Of a DNA stretch of 64,000 bases, positions 32,021-41,525 are shown one piece after another (within the stretch, counting starts at the first letter, position 1; the number at the start of each line of letters is the position of its first letter). Source of the DNA: Burkholderia sp. FERM BP-3421 (GTDB lineage Bacteria > Pseudomonadota > Gammaproteobacteria > Burkholderiales > Burkholderiaceae); assembly GCF_028657905.1 (NCBI RefSeq), contig NZ_CP117781.1:1798001-1862000 (forward strand), in the 5' to 3' direction. Both the position numbers and the translations under genes were made by a program. A model generated the notes under the pieces. It saw only the letters and a list, made by a program, of their open reading frames with translations. It did not search any database and had not been told where the DNA came from.

Positions 32021-33196
32021 ATGCACCTGATCTCCTTGCGCGCGACGCCGCGCTGGGTCGCCGTCGGCGCCCTTCTGCTGGCCGCCGCCGGCTGCCATGA
32101 CCAACCCAAGGATCCCGCCCCGCCGCCGCCCGAGGTCGGCGTCGCGCGCGTCGCGCCCCGGTCCGTCGCGCTCGTCGACGGTTTCAACGGCCGCGTCGAG
32201 GCGGTCGACGCAGTGGATTTGCGGCCACGCGTGAGCGGCTACCTGCAGCGGGTCGCCTACCGCGAAGGCGATCGGGTCGCGCAAGGGACGGTACTGTTCC
32301 TGATCGATCCCCGCCCTTACCGGATCGCGCTCGAACGCGCGCAGGCCCAGCTCGAACGCGCCCGCGCCGCCGCGCGCCTCGCGCAGATCCAGTTGCAGCG
32401 CGCGCAGACCCTGATCGGCGCGAAGGCGATTTCCCAGGAAGAACTCGACACCGCCCGTTCCACCGACGCCCAGGCCGGCGCGGACCTGCACGCGGCGCAA
32501 GCCGCGGTCGACGACGCGAAGCTGAACCTCGGCTTCACCGAGGTCCGCGCGCCGATCACCGGCCGGGCCGGCCGGGCGCTCGCGACCACCGGCAACCTCG
32601 CGCGCGCCGACGAGACGCTGCTGACCACGGTCGTGTCGCAGGACCCGGTCTACGTCTACTTCGACTGCGACGAACAAAGCTACCTGCGCTACAACGCGCA
32701 GCGCGCGAACCCGGGCGGGCCGGCGCTGGCCGCGAACCCGGTGCGGATCGGGCTCGCGAACGAAACCGGCTTCCCGCACGCGGGCACGGTCGACTTCCTC
32801 GACAACCGCGTCGATCCGGCCACGGGCACGATCCGCGCGCGGGTGCGTCTCGCCAATCCCGACGGGCGCTTCACGCCGGGCCTCTACGCGCGCGTGCAGC
32901 TGTCGAGCGCGCAGGATCCGGAGGCGCTGCTGGTGGACGGCCGCGCGATCCTGACCGACCAGGATCGCAAGTACGTGTACGTGGTCGGCCCGAACAATCA
33001 GGCCCTGCGCCGCGATGTCACGCTCGGCCGGCAGATCGGCGACGAGCGGATCGTCCGCACCGGGTTGCGCGCGGGCGACACGGTGATCGTCGAGGGCCTG
33101 CAGAAGATCTACTACCCGGGCGCGCCGGTGCATCCCAAGGCGCTGCCCGCGCGGCCCGAGGCGAGCGCCGCCGCGTCATCCGCCACCGCGCAGTAA
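32021..33196 (+). CDS. RND efflux periplasmic adaptor lipoprotein
   Basis: 391 residues. Lipoprotein signal (VAVGALLLAAAGC), then the membrane-fusion-protein order: barrel-sandwich/lipoyl half (VDLRPRVSGYLQRVAYREGD), alpha-hairpin coiled coil rich in Ala/Arg/Leu (residues ~105-175), second lipoyl half (LGFTEVRAPITGRAG), beta-barrel (VDFLDNRVDPATGTI) and a C-terminal membrane-proximal part. It bridges the inner-membrane pump to the outer-membrane channel. First gene of a SoxR-box-preceded operon; the permease begins 13 bp later. Confidence 0.93.
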   Translation: MHLISLRATPRWVAVGALLLAAAGCHDQPKDPAPPPPEVGVARVAPRSVALVDGFNGRVEAVDAVDLRPRVSGYLQRVAYREGDRVAQGTVLFLIDPRPYRIALERAQAQLERARAAARLAQIQLQRAQTLIGAKAISQEELDTARSTDAQAGADLHAAQAAVDDAKLNLGFTEVRAPITGRAGRALATTGNLARADETLLTTVVSQDPVYVYFDCDEQSYLRYNAQRANPGGPALAANPVRIGLANETGFPHAGTVDFLDNRVDPATGTIRARVRLANPDGRFTPGLYARVQLSSAQDPEALLVDGRAILTDQDRKYVYVVGPNNQALRRDVTLGRQIGDERIVRTGLRAGDTVIVEGLQKIYYPGAPVHPKALPARPEASAAASSATAQ

Positions 33197-33209
33197 CGAG
33201 CACACCGTC

Positions 33210-36200
33210 ATGGACTTTTCGAAATTCTTCATCGACCGGCCGATCTTCGCGGTCGTGCTGTCGATCGTGATCTTCGCGCTCGGGCTGATCGCCATTCCGA
33301 TGCTGCCCGCGGGCGAGTACCCGGAAGTGGTGCCGCCCAATGTCGTGGTGCGCGCCACCTATCCGGGCGCGAACCCGAAGGACATCGCTGAATCGGTCGC
33401 CGAACCGCTCGAGGAAGCAATCAACGGCGTCGAGGGCATCATGTACATGAAATCCGTCGCGGGTTCGGACGGCAGCCTTCAGGTGGTGGTCACGTTCCTG
33501 CCCGGCGTCGATCCCGACACCGCCGCCGTGCGCGTGCAGAACCGCGTGAGCCAGGCGCTCTCGCGCCTGCCCGACGAGGTGCGGCAGTACGGCGTGACCA
33601 CGCAGAAACAGTCGCCGACGCCGCTCATGTACGTGAGCCTCTATTCGCCCGACAACAGCCGCGACTCGCTGTACCTGCGCAACTACCTGACGCTGCACGT
33701 GAAGGACGAGCTGTCGCGCCTGCCGGGGATCGGCGACGTCGGCCTGTACGGCTCCGGCGACTACGCGATGCGCGTGTGGCTCGACCCGAACCGGCTCGCG
33801 TCGCGCGGGCTCGCCGCGAGCGACGCGGTCAACGCGATCCGCGAGCAGAACGTGCAGGTGTCGGCCGGCCAGCTCGGCGCGGAACCGTCGCCGCAGGCGC
33901 GCGACCTGCTGGTGTCGATCAACGTGCGCGGCCGGCTGCGCACGCCGCAGGAATTCGGCGACATCGTGCTCAAGAACGGCGGCGACGGGCAGGTCGTGCG
34001 CCTGTCCGACGTCGCACGCATCGAGCTGGGCGCCGGCGACTACACGCTGCGCTCGCTGCAGGACACCCGCAATGCCGCGACGGTCGGCATCTTCCTCTCG
34101 CCGGGCGCGAACGCGCTCGACGTCGCGCGCGCCGTGTACACGAAGCTGGACGCGCTGTCGAAGCGCTTCCCCGCGGGCATCGCCTATCAGCCGGTGTGGG
34201 ATCCGACCGTGTTCGTGCGCGAGTCGATCCGCGCGGTCCAGCACACGCTGATCGAGGCCGTCGTGCTGGTGGTGTTCGTCGTGATCCTGTTCCTGCAGAC
34301 CTGGCGCGCGTCGATCATTCCGCTGCTCGCAGTGCCTGTGTCGGTGGTCGGCACCTTCGCGTGGCTCTACGTGCTCGGCTACTCGATCAACACGCTGACC
34401 CTGTTCGGGCTCGTGCTCGCCATCGGCATCGTGGTGGACGACGCGATCGTGGTGGTCGAGAACGTCGAGCGCAACATCGGCCGCGGGCTCTCGCCGCGCG
34501 CCGCCGCGCACCAGGCGATGAAGGAGGTGTCGGGGCCGATCATGGCGATCGCGCTGGTGCTGTGCGCGGTGTTCGTGCCGATGGCCTTCCTGTCGGGCGT
34601 CACCGGGCAGTTCTACAAGCAGTTCGCGGTGACCATCGCAATCTCGACCGTGATCTCCGCGATCAACTCGCTGACGCTGTCGCCCGCGCTCGCGGCCAAG
34701 CTGCTGCGGCCGCACGACGCGCCGAAGGACGCGCTGTCGCGCGCGATCGAGCGCGGCTTCGGCTGGCTGTTCGCGCCGTTCAACCGCTTCTTCCAGCGCA
34801 GCTCGGATCGCTATCACGGCGCGGTCGCACGCTCGCTCGGACGGCGCGGCATGGTGTTCGTCGTGTACGTCGTGCTGCTCGGCGCGACCGCGCTGCTGTT
34901 CCAGCGGGTGCCGGGCGGCTTCATCCCGACCCAGGACAAGCTCTACCTGTTCGCGGGCGCGAAGCTGCCGGAAGGCGCCTCGCTCGCGCGCACCGATGCG
35001 GTCACGCGTCAGATGGTCGAGATCGCGCACCAGGTGGACGGCGTGTCGATGGTGCCCGCCTATGCCGGCCTCAATGCGCTGCAAGGCGTCAACACGCCGA
35101 ACATCACCAACTCGTACATCATCCTCAAGCCGTTCGGCGAACGCCATCGCAGCGCCGCCCAGATCAGCGCCGAGCTGAACGCGCGCTTCGCCGGCATCAA
35201 GGACGGCTTCGCCTACGCGCTGCTGCCGCCGCCGATCCAGGGCCTCGGCAACGGCTCCGGCTACTCGCTGTACCTGGAAGATCGCGCGGGGCTCGGCTAC
35301 GGCGCGCTGCAGGATGCGCTCGGCGCGTTCCAGGCGGCCGTCGCCAAGACGCCGGGCATGACCTACCCCGTCAGTTCGTATCAGGCGAACATCCCGCAGC
35401 TCGAAATCAAGGTCGACCGCGTGAAGGCAAAGGCGCAGGGCGTGTCGCTGACCGATCTGTTCAGCACGCTGCAGGTGTACCTCGGCTCGGTGTACGTGAA
35501 CGACTTCAACCTGTTCGGGCGGGTCTACCGGGTCATGGCGCAGGCCGACGCGCCGCACCGGCAGACGCCCGAGGACATCGGCAACCTGCGCGTGCGCAAC
35601 GCGGCGGGCGAGATGGTGCCGATCGGCTCGATGGTGACGATCGCGCCGACCTACGGACCCGATCCGGTCGTGCGCTACAACGGCTATCCGGCCGCCGACC
35701 TGATCGGCGAAGCCGATCCGCGGCAGCTGTCGTCGGGGCAGACGATCGCCAAGCTTCAGCAGATCGCGAAACAGGTGCTGCCGCCCGGCATCACGCTCGA
35801 ATGGAGCGACCTGAGCTACCAGCAGGTCACGCAGAGCAACGCGGCGGTCATCGTGTTCCCGCTCGCCGTGATGCTCGCGTTCCTCGTGCTCGCCGCGCTG
35901 TACGAGAGCTGGACCCTGCCGCTGGCGGTGATCCTGATCGTGCCGGTCTGCATGTTCGCGGCGCTGTTCGGCGTGTGGCTGTCCGGCGGCGACAACAATG
36001 TGTTCGTGCAGGTCGGGTTGGTCGTGCTGATGGGGCTCGCATGCAAGAACGCGATCCTGATCGTCGAGTTCGCCCGCGAGCTGGAGATGCAGGGCATGAA
36101 CATCGTCGACGCCGCGCTCGAGGCCTGCCGCCTGCGGCTGCGCCCGATCGTGATGACCTCGGTCGCGTTCATCGCGGGCTCGGTGCCGCTCCTGATCGGC

Positions 36201-36383
36201 ACCGGCGCAGGCAGCGAGGTGCGCGCGGCCACCGGCATCACGGTGTTCGCCGGCATGCTCGGCGTGACCTTGTTCGGCCTGTTCCTGACGCCCGTGTTCT
36301 ACGTCACGATCCGCAAGCTCGCGCACCGCAAGCTCATCGCACGACAGGATTCCCACGATATTTCCGAAGGAGCGCATTCATGA
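33210..36383 (+). CDS. RND multidrug efflux permease (HAE-1, AcrB/MexF-like)
   Basis: 1057 residues, normal length. It begins MDFSKFFIDRPIFAVVLSIV, the usual HAE-1 start. Proton-relay Asp pair in GIVVDDAIVVVENVERN (TM4), and the second half repeats the fold (GLACKNAILIVEFARELE). It exports hydrophobic compounds by proton antiport across the inner membrane as a trimer. The stop overlaps the next gene's start (ATGA). A long open frame on the opposite strand is an artefact of high GC. Confidence 0.95.
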   Translation: MDFSKFFIDRPIFAVVLSIVIFALGLIAIPMLPAGEYPEVVPPNVVVRATYPGANPKDIAESVAEPLEEAINGVEGIMYMKSVAGSDGSLQVVVTFLPGVDPDTAAVRVQNRVSQALSRLPDEVRQYGVTTQKQSPTPLMYVSLYSPDNSRDSLYLRNYLTLHVKDELSRLPGIGDVGLYGSGDYAMRVWLDPNRLASRGLAASDAVNAIREQNVQVSAGQLGAEPSPQARDLLVSINVRGRLRTPQEFGDIVLKNGGDGQVVRLSDVARIELGAGDYTLRSLQDTRNAATVGIFLSPGANALDVARAVYTKLDALSKRFPAGIAYQPVWDPTVFVRESIRAVQHTLIEAVVLVVFVVILFLQTWRASIIPLLAVPVSVVGTFAWLYVLGYSINTLTLFGLVLAIGIVVDDAIVVVENVERNIGRGLSPRAAAHQAMKEVSGPIMAIALVLCAVFVPMAFLSGVTGQFYKQFAVTIAISTVISAINSLTLSPALAAKLLRPHDAPKDALSRAIERGFGWLFAPFNRFFQRSSDRYHGAVARSLGRRGMVFVVYVVLLGATALLFQRVPGGFIPTQDKLYLFAGAKLPEGASLARTDAVTRQMVEIAHQVDGVSMVPAYAGLNALQGVNTPNITNSYIILKPFGERHRSAAQISAELNARFAGIKDGFAYALLPPPIQGLGNGSGYSLYLEDRAGLGYGALQDALGAFQAAVAKTPGMTYPVSSYQANIPQLEIKVDRVKAKAQGVSLTDLFSTLQVYLGSVYVNDFNLFGRVYRVMAQADAPHRQTPEDIGNLRVRNAAGEMVPIGSMVTIAPTYGPDPVVRYNGYPAADLIGEADPRQLSSGQTIAKLQQIAKQVLPPGITLEWSDLSYQQVTQSNAAVIVFPLAVMLAFLVLAALYESWTLPLAVILIVPVCMFAALFGVWLSGGDNNVFVQVGLVVLMGLACKNAILIVEFARELEMQGMNIVDAALEACRLRLRPIVMTSVAFIAGSVPLLIGTGAGSEVRAATGITVFAGMLGVTLFGLFLTPVFYVTIRKLAHRKLIARQDSHDISEGAHS

Positions 36384-37835
36384 TCGCGCCGGCCTGTCTC
36401 ATTCCGCTTACGCTTACGCTCGCACTGAGTGCCTGCGCGGTCGGCCCCGACTTTCAGCGGCCCGACACCGCGCTGCCCGGACGCTTCGCGCGCGCGGCCG
36501 CCGCGCCCGCGCCGAATGCGTCGGCTTCCGCCGACACCGCGCCCGATGCCGGTTTCTGGAGCGGCTTCGGCGATCCGACGCTCGCCGCGCTGATCGCGCA
36601 GGCGTATACGGCGAACCAGGACTTGCGGCTCGCGCTCGCCCGCCACGACGCGGCCGACGCCTTGCTGCGCAACGCCCGCTTCGACCAGTTTCCGACCATC
36701 ACCGCGAGCGGCCAGATCGGCCATCAGCTGCTGAGCCAGTCGCAGGCGTTCGGCGCCTCGCGCAGCCAGCGCGACACGCCGATCTCCGGCGTCAGCGTCA
36801 ACGCGAGCTTGGGAACTCGACCTGTTCGGCCGCGTGCGGCGCGGCGTCGAAGCGCAGCGCGCCGAGACGGCGGCCAGCGCCGCCGATCTGCGCGCGGTGC
36901 GGGTCGCGATCGCGGGCGAGGCGGCGACCGCCTACCTCGATCTGCGCGGCCAGCAGGAGCGCCTGCGGATCGCCCGCGACAACGCCGACAACCAGCGCGG
37001 CACGCTCGCGCTGATCGACGCGCGGGTCGGCGCGGGGCGCGGCTCCGAACTCGACGCGGCGCGCGCCCGCGCGCAGTACGAAACCACCGTGTCGCGCATC
37101 GCCTTCCACGAAGCCGCCATCGGCGTCGACGAACACCGTCTCGCGGTGCTGACGGGGCGCACGCCGGATGCACTGATCGCTGCGCTCGACGTACCCGCGC
37201 CGCTGCCGGCGCCCCCCGCCGGGATCGCCGCCGGCACGCCGGCCGATCTGCTGCGCCGGCGGCCGGACGTCGCCGCGGCCGAGGCCCGCCTGCACGCGGC
37301 CACCGCGCGGGTCGGCGTCGCGACCGCCGACCTGTTCCCGCGCCTCACGCTGAGCGGCATGCTGGGCAGCCTGACGTCGCGCTACGGGGTCTTCGCGAGC
37401 GGCGGCGACACCAACCTGATCGCGCTCGGCGTCGACTGGTCGTTCCTCGACGTCGGCCGGGTGCGCGCCCGCCTCGCGGCGAGCCGCGCCGACGCGGCCG
37501 GCTTGCTCGCGCAATATCAGCAGACCGTGCTGGGCGCGCTGGAAGACGCGGAGAACGCGCTGCTGCGCGCGGCGCGCACTCGCGACGAGGCCGCGCATCT
37601 CGAACGCGCGGCGACGGACAGCGCGCGCGCCGCGCAACTCGCGCAAACCCGCTTCGATGCGGGCGCGATCGACTACTACGAGGTGCTCGATGCCCAGCGT
37701 TCGCTGCTGCAGGCCCAGGACGCCGCCGCCGATGCGCGGCTGCGCAACGCCACGGCGGTGGTCTCCGTGTACAAGGCGCTCGCGGGCGGATGGCCGACCA
37801 CGGACGCGCCGCGCGACGCCGCCCGCGCCGAGTGA
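36380..37835 (+). pseudogene. RND outer-membrane factor (NodT/OprM-type lipoprotein), frameshifted
   Basis: Reads as a TolC-like outer-membrane efflux lipoprotein: lipobox LALSACAVGPDFQRP, two OEP domains (FGDPTLAALIAQAYTANQDL; later DLLRRRPDVAAAEARLHAA and VDWSFLDVGRVRARL). One extra T at 36809-36810 breaks the frame: without it the text would read SWELDLFGRVRRGVEAQRAE, the conserved family block. As given, the protein stops making sense after about 143 residues. This would disable the third component of the pump unless it is a sequencing error or another channel substitutes. Confidence 0.88.
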
Positions 37836-37842
37836 CGACGCC

Positions 37843-39032
37843 ATGACTCCGCGCACTCCGCAGCCGCCGGCGTCCGCCTCATGGCCGGCGCTTGTCCACG
37901 TCGTGCTCGCGGGCGTGTTCGCCGCGCTGCACGTCGGCAAGGCGACGATCGCGCTGCCGCAGTTGCAGACGGCGTTCGGCCGCTCGCTCGCGTCGCTCGG
38001 CGGGATTCTGTCGGCGTTTCCGCTCGTCGGCGTGTTCGGCGGCATCGCGGCGGGCCTGCTGGTGCACCGCTGGGGCGACCGACGCCTGCTGATGGCGGGG
38101 CTCTTGGTCATGAGCGCGGCGAGCGGCGTCGGTGCGCTCGCACGCAGCTTCGATGGGCTGCTCGCGAGCCGCTGCGCCGAGGGGCTCGGCTTCGTGATCG
38201 TGGTGGTGGCCGCGCCCGCCGTGCTGAACCGGCTTGCGCCGCCCGCGCGGCGCGGCGTCGTGTTCGGGCTCTGGAGCACGTTCATGGCGGGCGGCATGGC
38301 GCTGGCGATGCTGGTCGGGCCGCATCTGGGCAGCTGGCGCACGGTCTGGCTGGTGTGCGCCGCGCTCACGCTGGGGGCCGCGCTGCTGCTGCCGCTCAGC
38401 ACCCCGCGCGGTTCCGCCGCGCGCGTCAGTCGGGCTGACATCGCGCCCGCGCTGCGCGCCGTGCTCACGCGCCGCGCGACGCTGCTGCTGGCGCTGGGCT
38501 TCGCGGCCTACACGCTGCAATTCTTTTCCGTGATGTCATTCCTGCCGGTGTTCCTGATGCAGCGTCTCGCGATCCCGTTCGGGACGGCCGGCGCGCTGTC
38601 CGCCGTGATCGTGGCGCTCAATGCCGCCGGCAACCTGCTCGCCGGCGCGCTGCTCGCGCGCGGCATGGCGCCGGCGCGGCTGCTCGCCGCGACGAGCCTC
38701 GCGATGGGCTGCACGGGCGCGGCCATATTCGTCTCGGGCATGCCGGCGCCGCTCGCGGTACTGCTGTGCGGCGGGTTCAGCGCGATCAGCGGGATGTTGC
38801 CGACCACCGTGCTCGCGGCACCGCGCCCGCGCCCGCGCCCTCGCTGGCGCCGCTCAGCCTCGGGCTCGTGATGCAGGGCAATTATCTCGGGCAGGTGCTC
38901 GGACCGCTGCTGGTCGGCGCGCTGGCCGGCGCGGCCGGGTGGCCCGCCGTGGCGTATCTGGTGGCCGCGGCTGCCGCGGCCGGCGCGCTGGCGGGCGTCG
39001 GACTCCGGTCCGCCCCGCGCGACGCGGCGTGA
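37843..39032 (+). pseudogene. MFS transporter, frameshifted near the end
   Basis: Twelve-helix MFS transporter, start 7 bp after the outer-membrane factor. It shows HVVLAGVFAALHVGKATIALP, the motif HRWGDRRLLMAGLLVMS and SRCAEGLGFVIVVVAAPA. One base seems missing at 38817-38818 (GG for GGG): the expected text GTAPAPAPSLAPLSLGLVMQ continues in the next frame to a stop at 39032. As written, the protein ends early at about 38870 with an Arg-rich tail. It may be the fourth gene of the SoxR-linked efflux operon. Confidence 0.8.
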
Positions 39033-39059
39033 TTGCCGCCCCGCCCGGGCCTCGCGCGC

Positions 39060-40505
39060 TCAGACTGCGAGCACCGACACCGCCTTGGTGACGAGGTACG
39101 GTTCGAGCGCCTCCGGACCGCCTTCCGATCCATAGCCGGAATCCTTCACGCCGCCGAACGGCATTTCAGGCCACGGCGCGGCGGGTTGGTTGATCCACAG
39201 CATGCCGACCTCCAGATGCTGGGTCAGCAGGTGCACGTTGCGGAACGACTTCGTGAACGCGTAGCCGGCGAGCCCGTAAGGCAGGCGATTGGCCTCGGCG
39301 ATCGCGTCCTCGAGCGAATCGAAGCCGCGGATCGCCGCGACCGGGCCGAACGGCTCGTTGTTGAACACGTCGGCTTCGAGCGGCACGTCGGCCAGCACCG
39401 TCGGCGCGAAGAAGTTGCCGACCTCGCCCACGCGCTCGCCGCCCGTGGCGACCGTCGCGCCCACCGCGCGCGCATCGTCGAGCACCTTGCGCATCGCGCC
39501 GAGCCGGCGTGCGTTCGCGAGCGGGCCGAGGGTCGTGCCCTCCGCGAGGCCATCGCCGAGCTTCAGGCTTTCCGCATGCTGGACCAGCGCGCGCGTGAAT
39601 TCCTCGCGGATGCTGTTGTGCACGAGGAAGCGGGTCGGCGAGATGCACACCTGCCCCGCGTTGCGGAACTTCGCGCCGCCCGCCGCCTTGACGGCCAGCG
39701 CGAGGTCGGCGTCGTCGGCGACGATGACGGGCGCGTGGCCGCCCAGCTCCATGGTCGCGCGCTTCATGTGCGCGCCGGCCAGCGCCGCGAGCTGCTTGCC
39801 GACCGGCGTCGAGCCGGTGAAGGTGACCTTGCGGATCACCGGATGCGGAATCAGGTAGCCCGAGATTTCCGCCGGGTCGCCGTACACGAGCCCGATCACG
39901 CCCGCCGGCACGCCCGCGTCGGCGAATGCGCGCAGCAGTTCGGCCGGCGACGCCGGGGTTTCCTCCGGCGCCTTGACCAGGAAAGAGCAGCCGGTCGCGA
40001 GCGCGGCGCTCAGCTTGCGCACCACCTGGTTCACCGGGAAATTCCACGGCGTGAACGCGGCGACCGGGCCGACCGGCTCCTTCACCACCGTCTGCTGCGC
40101 CGCGAGATTGCGCGGTGGCACGACCCGGCCGTACACGCGGCGGCCTTCGTCGGCGAACCATTCGATGATGTCGGCGGCCGACAGCAGCTCGATGCGCGCT
40201 TCCACGAACGGCTTGCCCTGCTCCTGCGTCATCAGCCGCGCGATCGCGTCGGCGCGTTCGCGCACGAGGGCCGCGGCCTTGCGCATCGTGGCGGCGCGCT
40301 CGTGCGCGGGCACCTTGCGCCACAGCGCGAAGCCGCGCTGCGCGGCGTCGAGCGCGCGGTCGAGATCCGCGATGCCCGCATGCGCGACCCGGCCGATGAT
40401 GGCGCCGGTCGCGGGATTGACGACATCGATCGTCTTGCCGCTCGCGGCGTCGCACCACTCGCCATTGATCAGCAACTGCGTATCGGTGTAGCTCGGAATG
40501 GCCAT
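39060..40505 (-). CDS. NAD(P)-dependent aldehyde dehydrogenase, succinate-semialdehyde type
   Basis: 481 residues, full length. Cofactor site TPWNFPVNQVVRKLSAALA and FTGSTPVGKQL, general-base Glu in ATMELGGHAP, and nucleophile Cys in NAGQVCISPTRF. It is closest in pattern to GabD-type succinate-semialdehyde dehydrogenases, though substrate cannot be fixed. Two starts are possible; ATG 40505 has GGAG at ideal spacing. It diverges from a truncated AraC-type gene at 40600-41016, which was probably its regulator. Confidence 0.88.
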   Translation of the reverse strand: MAIPSYTDTQLLINGEWCDAASGKTIDVVNPATGAIIGRVAHAGIADLDRALDAAQRGFALWRKVPAHERAATMRKAAALVRERADAIARLMTQEQGKPFVEARIELLSAADIIEWFADEGRRVYGRVVPPRNLAAQQTVVKEPVGPVAAFTPWNFPVNQVVRKLSAALATGCSFLVKAPEETPASPAELLRAFADAGVPAGVIGLVYGDPAEISGYLIPHPVIRKVTFTGSTPVGKQLAALAGAHMKRATMELGGHAPVIVADDADLALAVKAAGGAKFRNAGQVCISPTRFLVHNSIREEFTRALVQHAESLKLGDGLAEGTTLGPLANARRLGAMRKVLDDARAVGATVATGGERVGEVGNFFAPTVLADVPLEADVFNNEPFGPVAAIRGFDSLEDAIAEANRLPYGLAGYAFTKSFRNVHLLTQHLEVGMLWINQPAAPWPEMPFGGVKDSGYGSEGGPEALEPYLVTKAVSVLAV

Positions 40506-40599
40506 GCTCATTGCTCCATTGGGTCGATGAGTGTCGGTTGGGCGGGGCGTGCGGGCAGCACGCGCGCGTCCATGATACCGAGGGATCGCGTCGGCCGCT

Positions 40600-41016
40600 G
40601 GGAGCGCCCGGCACGGTCCCGCGCCGCGCCGGCTCCTACCTGAGGCGGCGACTGTCCGGCCTGTCGGCGGCCGGCGCGGGTCTGTCGGAGCGGGTCTGTC
40701 GGAGCGGGTGCGGGCCGCGCTGCTCGACATGATTCCCAGTGGCCTCAGCAGCGCGGACGACGTCGCGGACAAGCTCGCCGTCAGCCGGCGAACGCTGCAA
40801 CGACGGCTCGAACAGGGAGGCACCCGTTTCAAGACGCTGCTGGCCAGCGTGCGCGAACAGCTCGCGCGTCACTACATCGTCCATTCCGATTTGCCGTACA
40901 ACCAGATCTCTTTCCTGCTGGGATATCAGGATCCCAACTCCTTCTTCCGCGCCTTCCACGCGTGGACCGGCATGACGCCGGACGCGGCCCGCGCGCTGTC
41001 GCAAGTCATGCACTGA
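40600..41016 (+). pseudogene. AraC-family regulator remnant (HTH half only)
   Basis: The C-terminal AraC helix-turn-helix domain is intact: SADDVADKLAVSRRTLQRRL, then LARHYIVHSDLPYNQISFLL and YQDPNSFFRAFHAWTG. Upstream in another frame lies the family's linker (YLRRRLSGLSAAGAGLSERV). A 14-bp tandem duplication at 40682-40709 shifts the frame exactly between the two. The large N-terminal ligand domain is missing entirely, replaced by the divergent aldehyde dehydrogenase start. A GTG at 40708 could still give a 102-residue HTH-only protein. Confidence 0.75.
40682..40709 (+). repeat. 14-bp tandem duplication inside the AraC remnant
   Basis: CTGTCGGAGCGGGT is repeated twice with no gap. Since 14 is not a multiple of three it changes frame; removing one copy rejoins LSERV to RAALLDM. 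Confidence 0.9.
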
Positions 41017-41525
41017 GCGGGGCTCGTCACGCGTCGTCGCAACGGCGCGCGCATGCGTCCATTCCGCATCGGCCTTCGGGCGTCGGCAATACGCCCCGGT
41101 CGATTGGACGCTCGATGGCCGGACAGTGCTTTCGACATCACGCCGATCTCCTCGCCATGCCTCGTCGCGAAGCGCCGCATGGTTCACACCGGTCCGGGTC
41201 CGTTACCGGCGCACCGAGTTCATCGCGGCCGACACGCAATCGAATCCGGATGATCTGAGCCCACGCGCGCGCCTCGCTCGGCGTCGAGCGCTTGCCGCGG
41301 CCCGCGGGCAGCCCGACGCGACCTTTCCGGTTCGATCGCTTTCGAGGCGCGCCATACGGATGGGTCCGCGCATCGCGCCCAATCGCTGTCGCACGCATTT
41401 CACACAACGCGCGCATAACTGTGTGCCGCGGCCTCGCGAACCGGTGCGCGTCTGCCGCCTCTTTTGCACACGTGTGCATCGGACGATGCGCGTTTCGCCC
41501 ACTCTCTTCGTGAACAGGTCCCGCC
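41017..41525. other. Intergenic region upstream of the lipoprotein gene
   Basis: About 500 bp with no supported gene. The important content is the palindrome at 41465-41478. Confidence 0.55.
41465..41478. promoter_or_regulatory. LacI-type operator before the lipoprotein gene
   Basis: TGCACACGTGTGCA, a perfect 14-bp palindrome with a central CG, 47 bp before the ATG. The same 14 bases occur before the sugar ABC operon at 55720-55733. Confidence 0.6.

Noticed and set aside
33018..36377. A frame of more than 1100 codons opposite the RND permease
   Set aside because: High-GC shadow: His/Arg-rich with no domain, fully antisense to an unmistakable HAE-1 permease.
33776..37846. A very long Arg/Ala-rich frame covering the permease and channel genes
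   Set aside because: Out-of-frame shadow for most of its length; only the short segment 36380-36809 is the real start of the channel lipoprotein.
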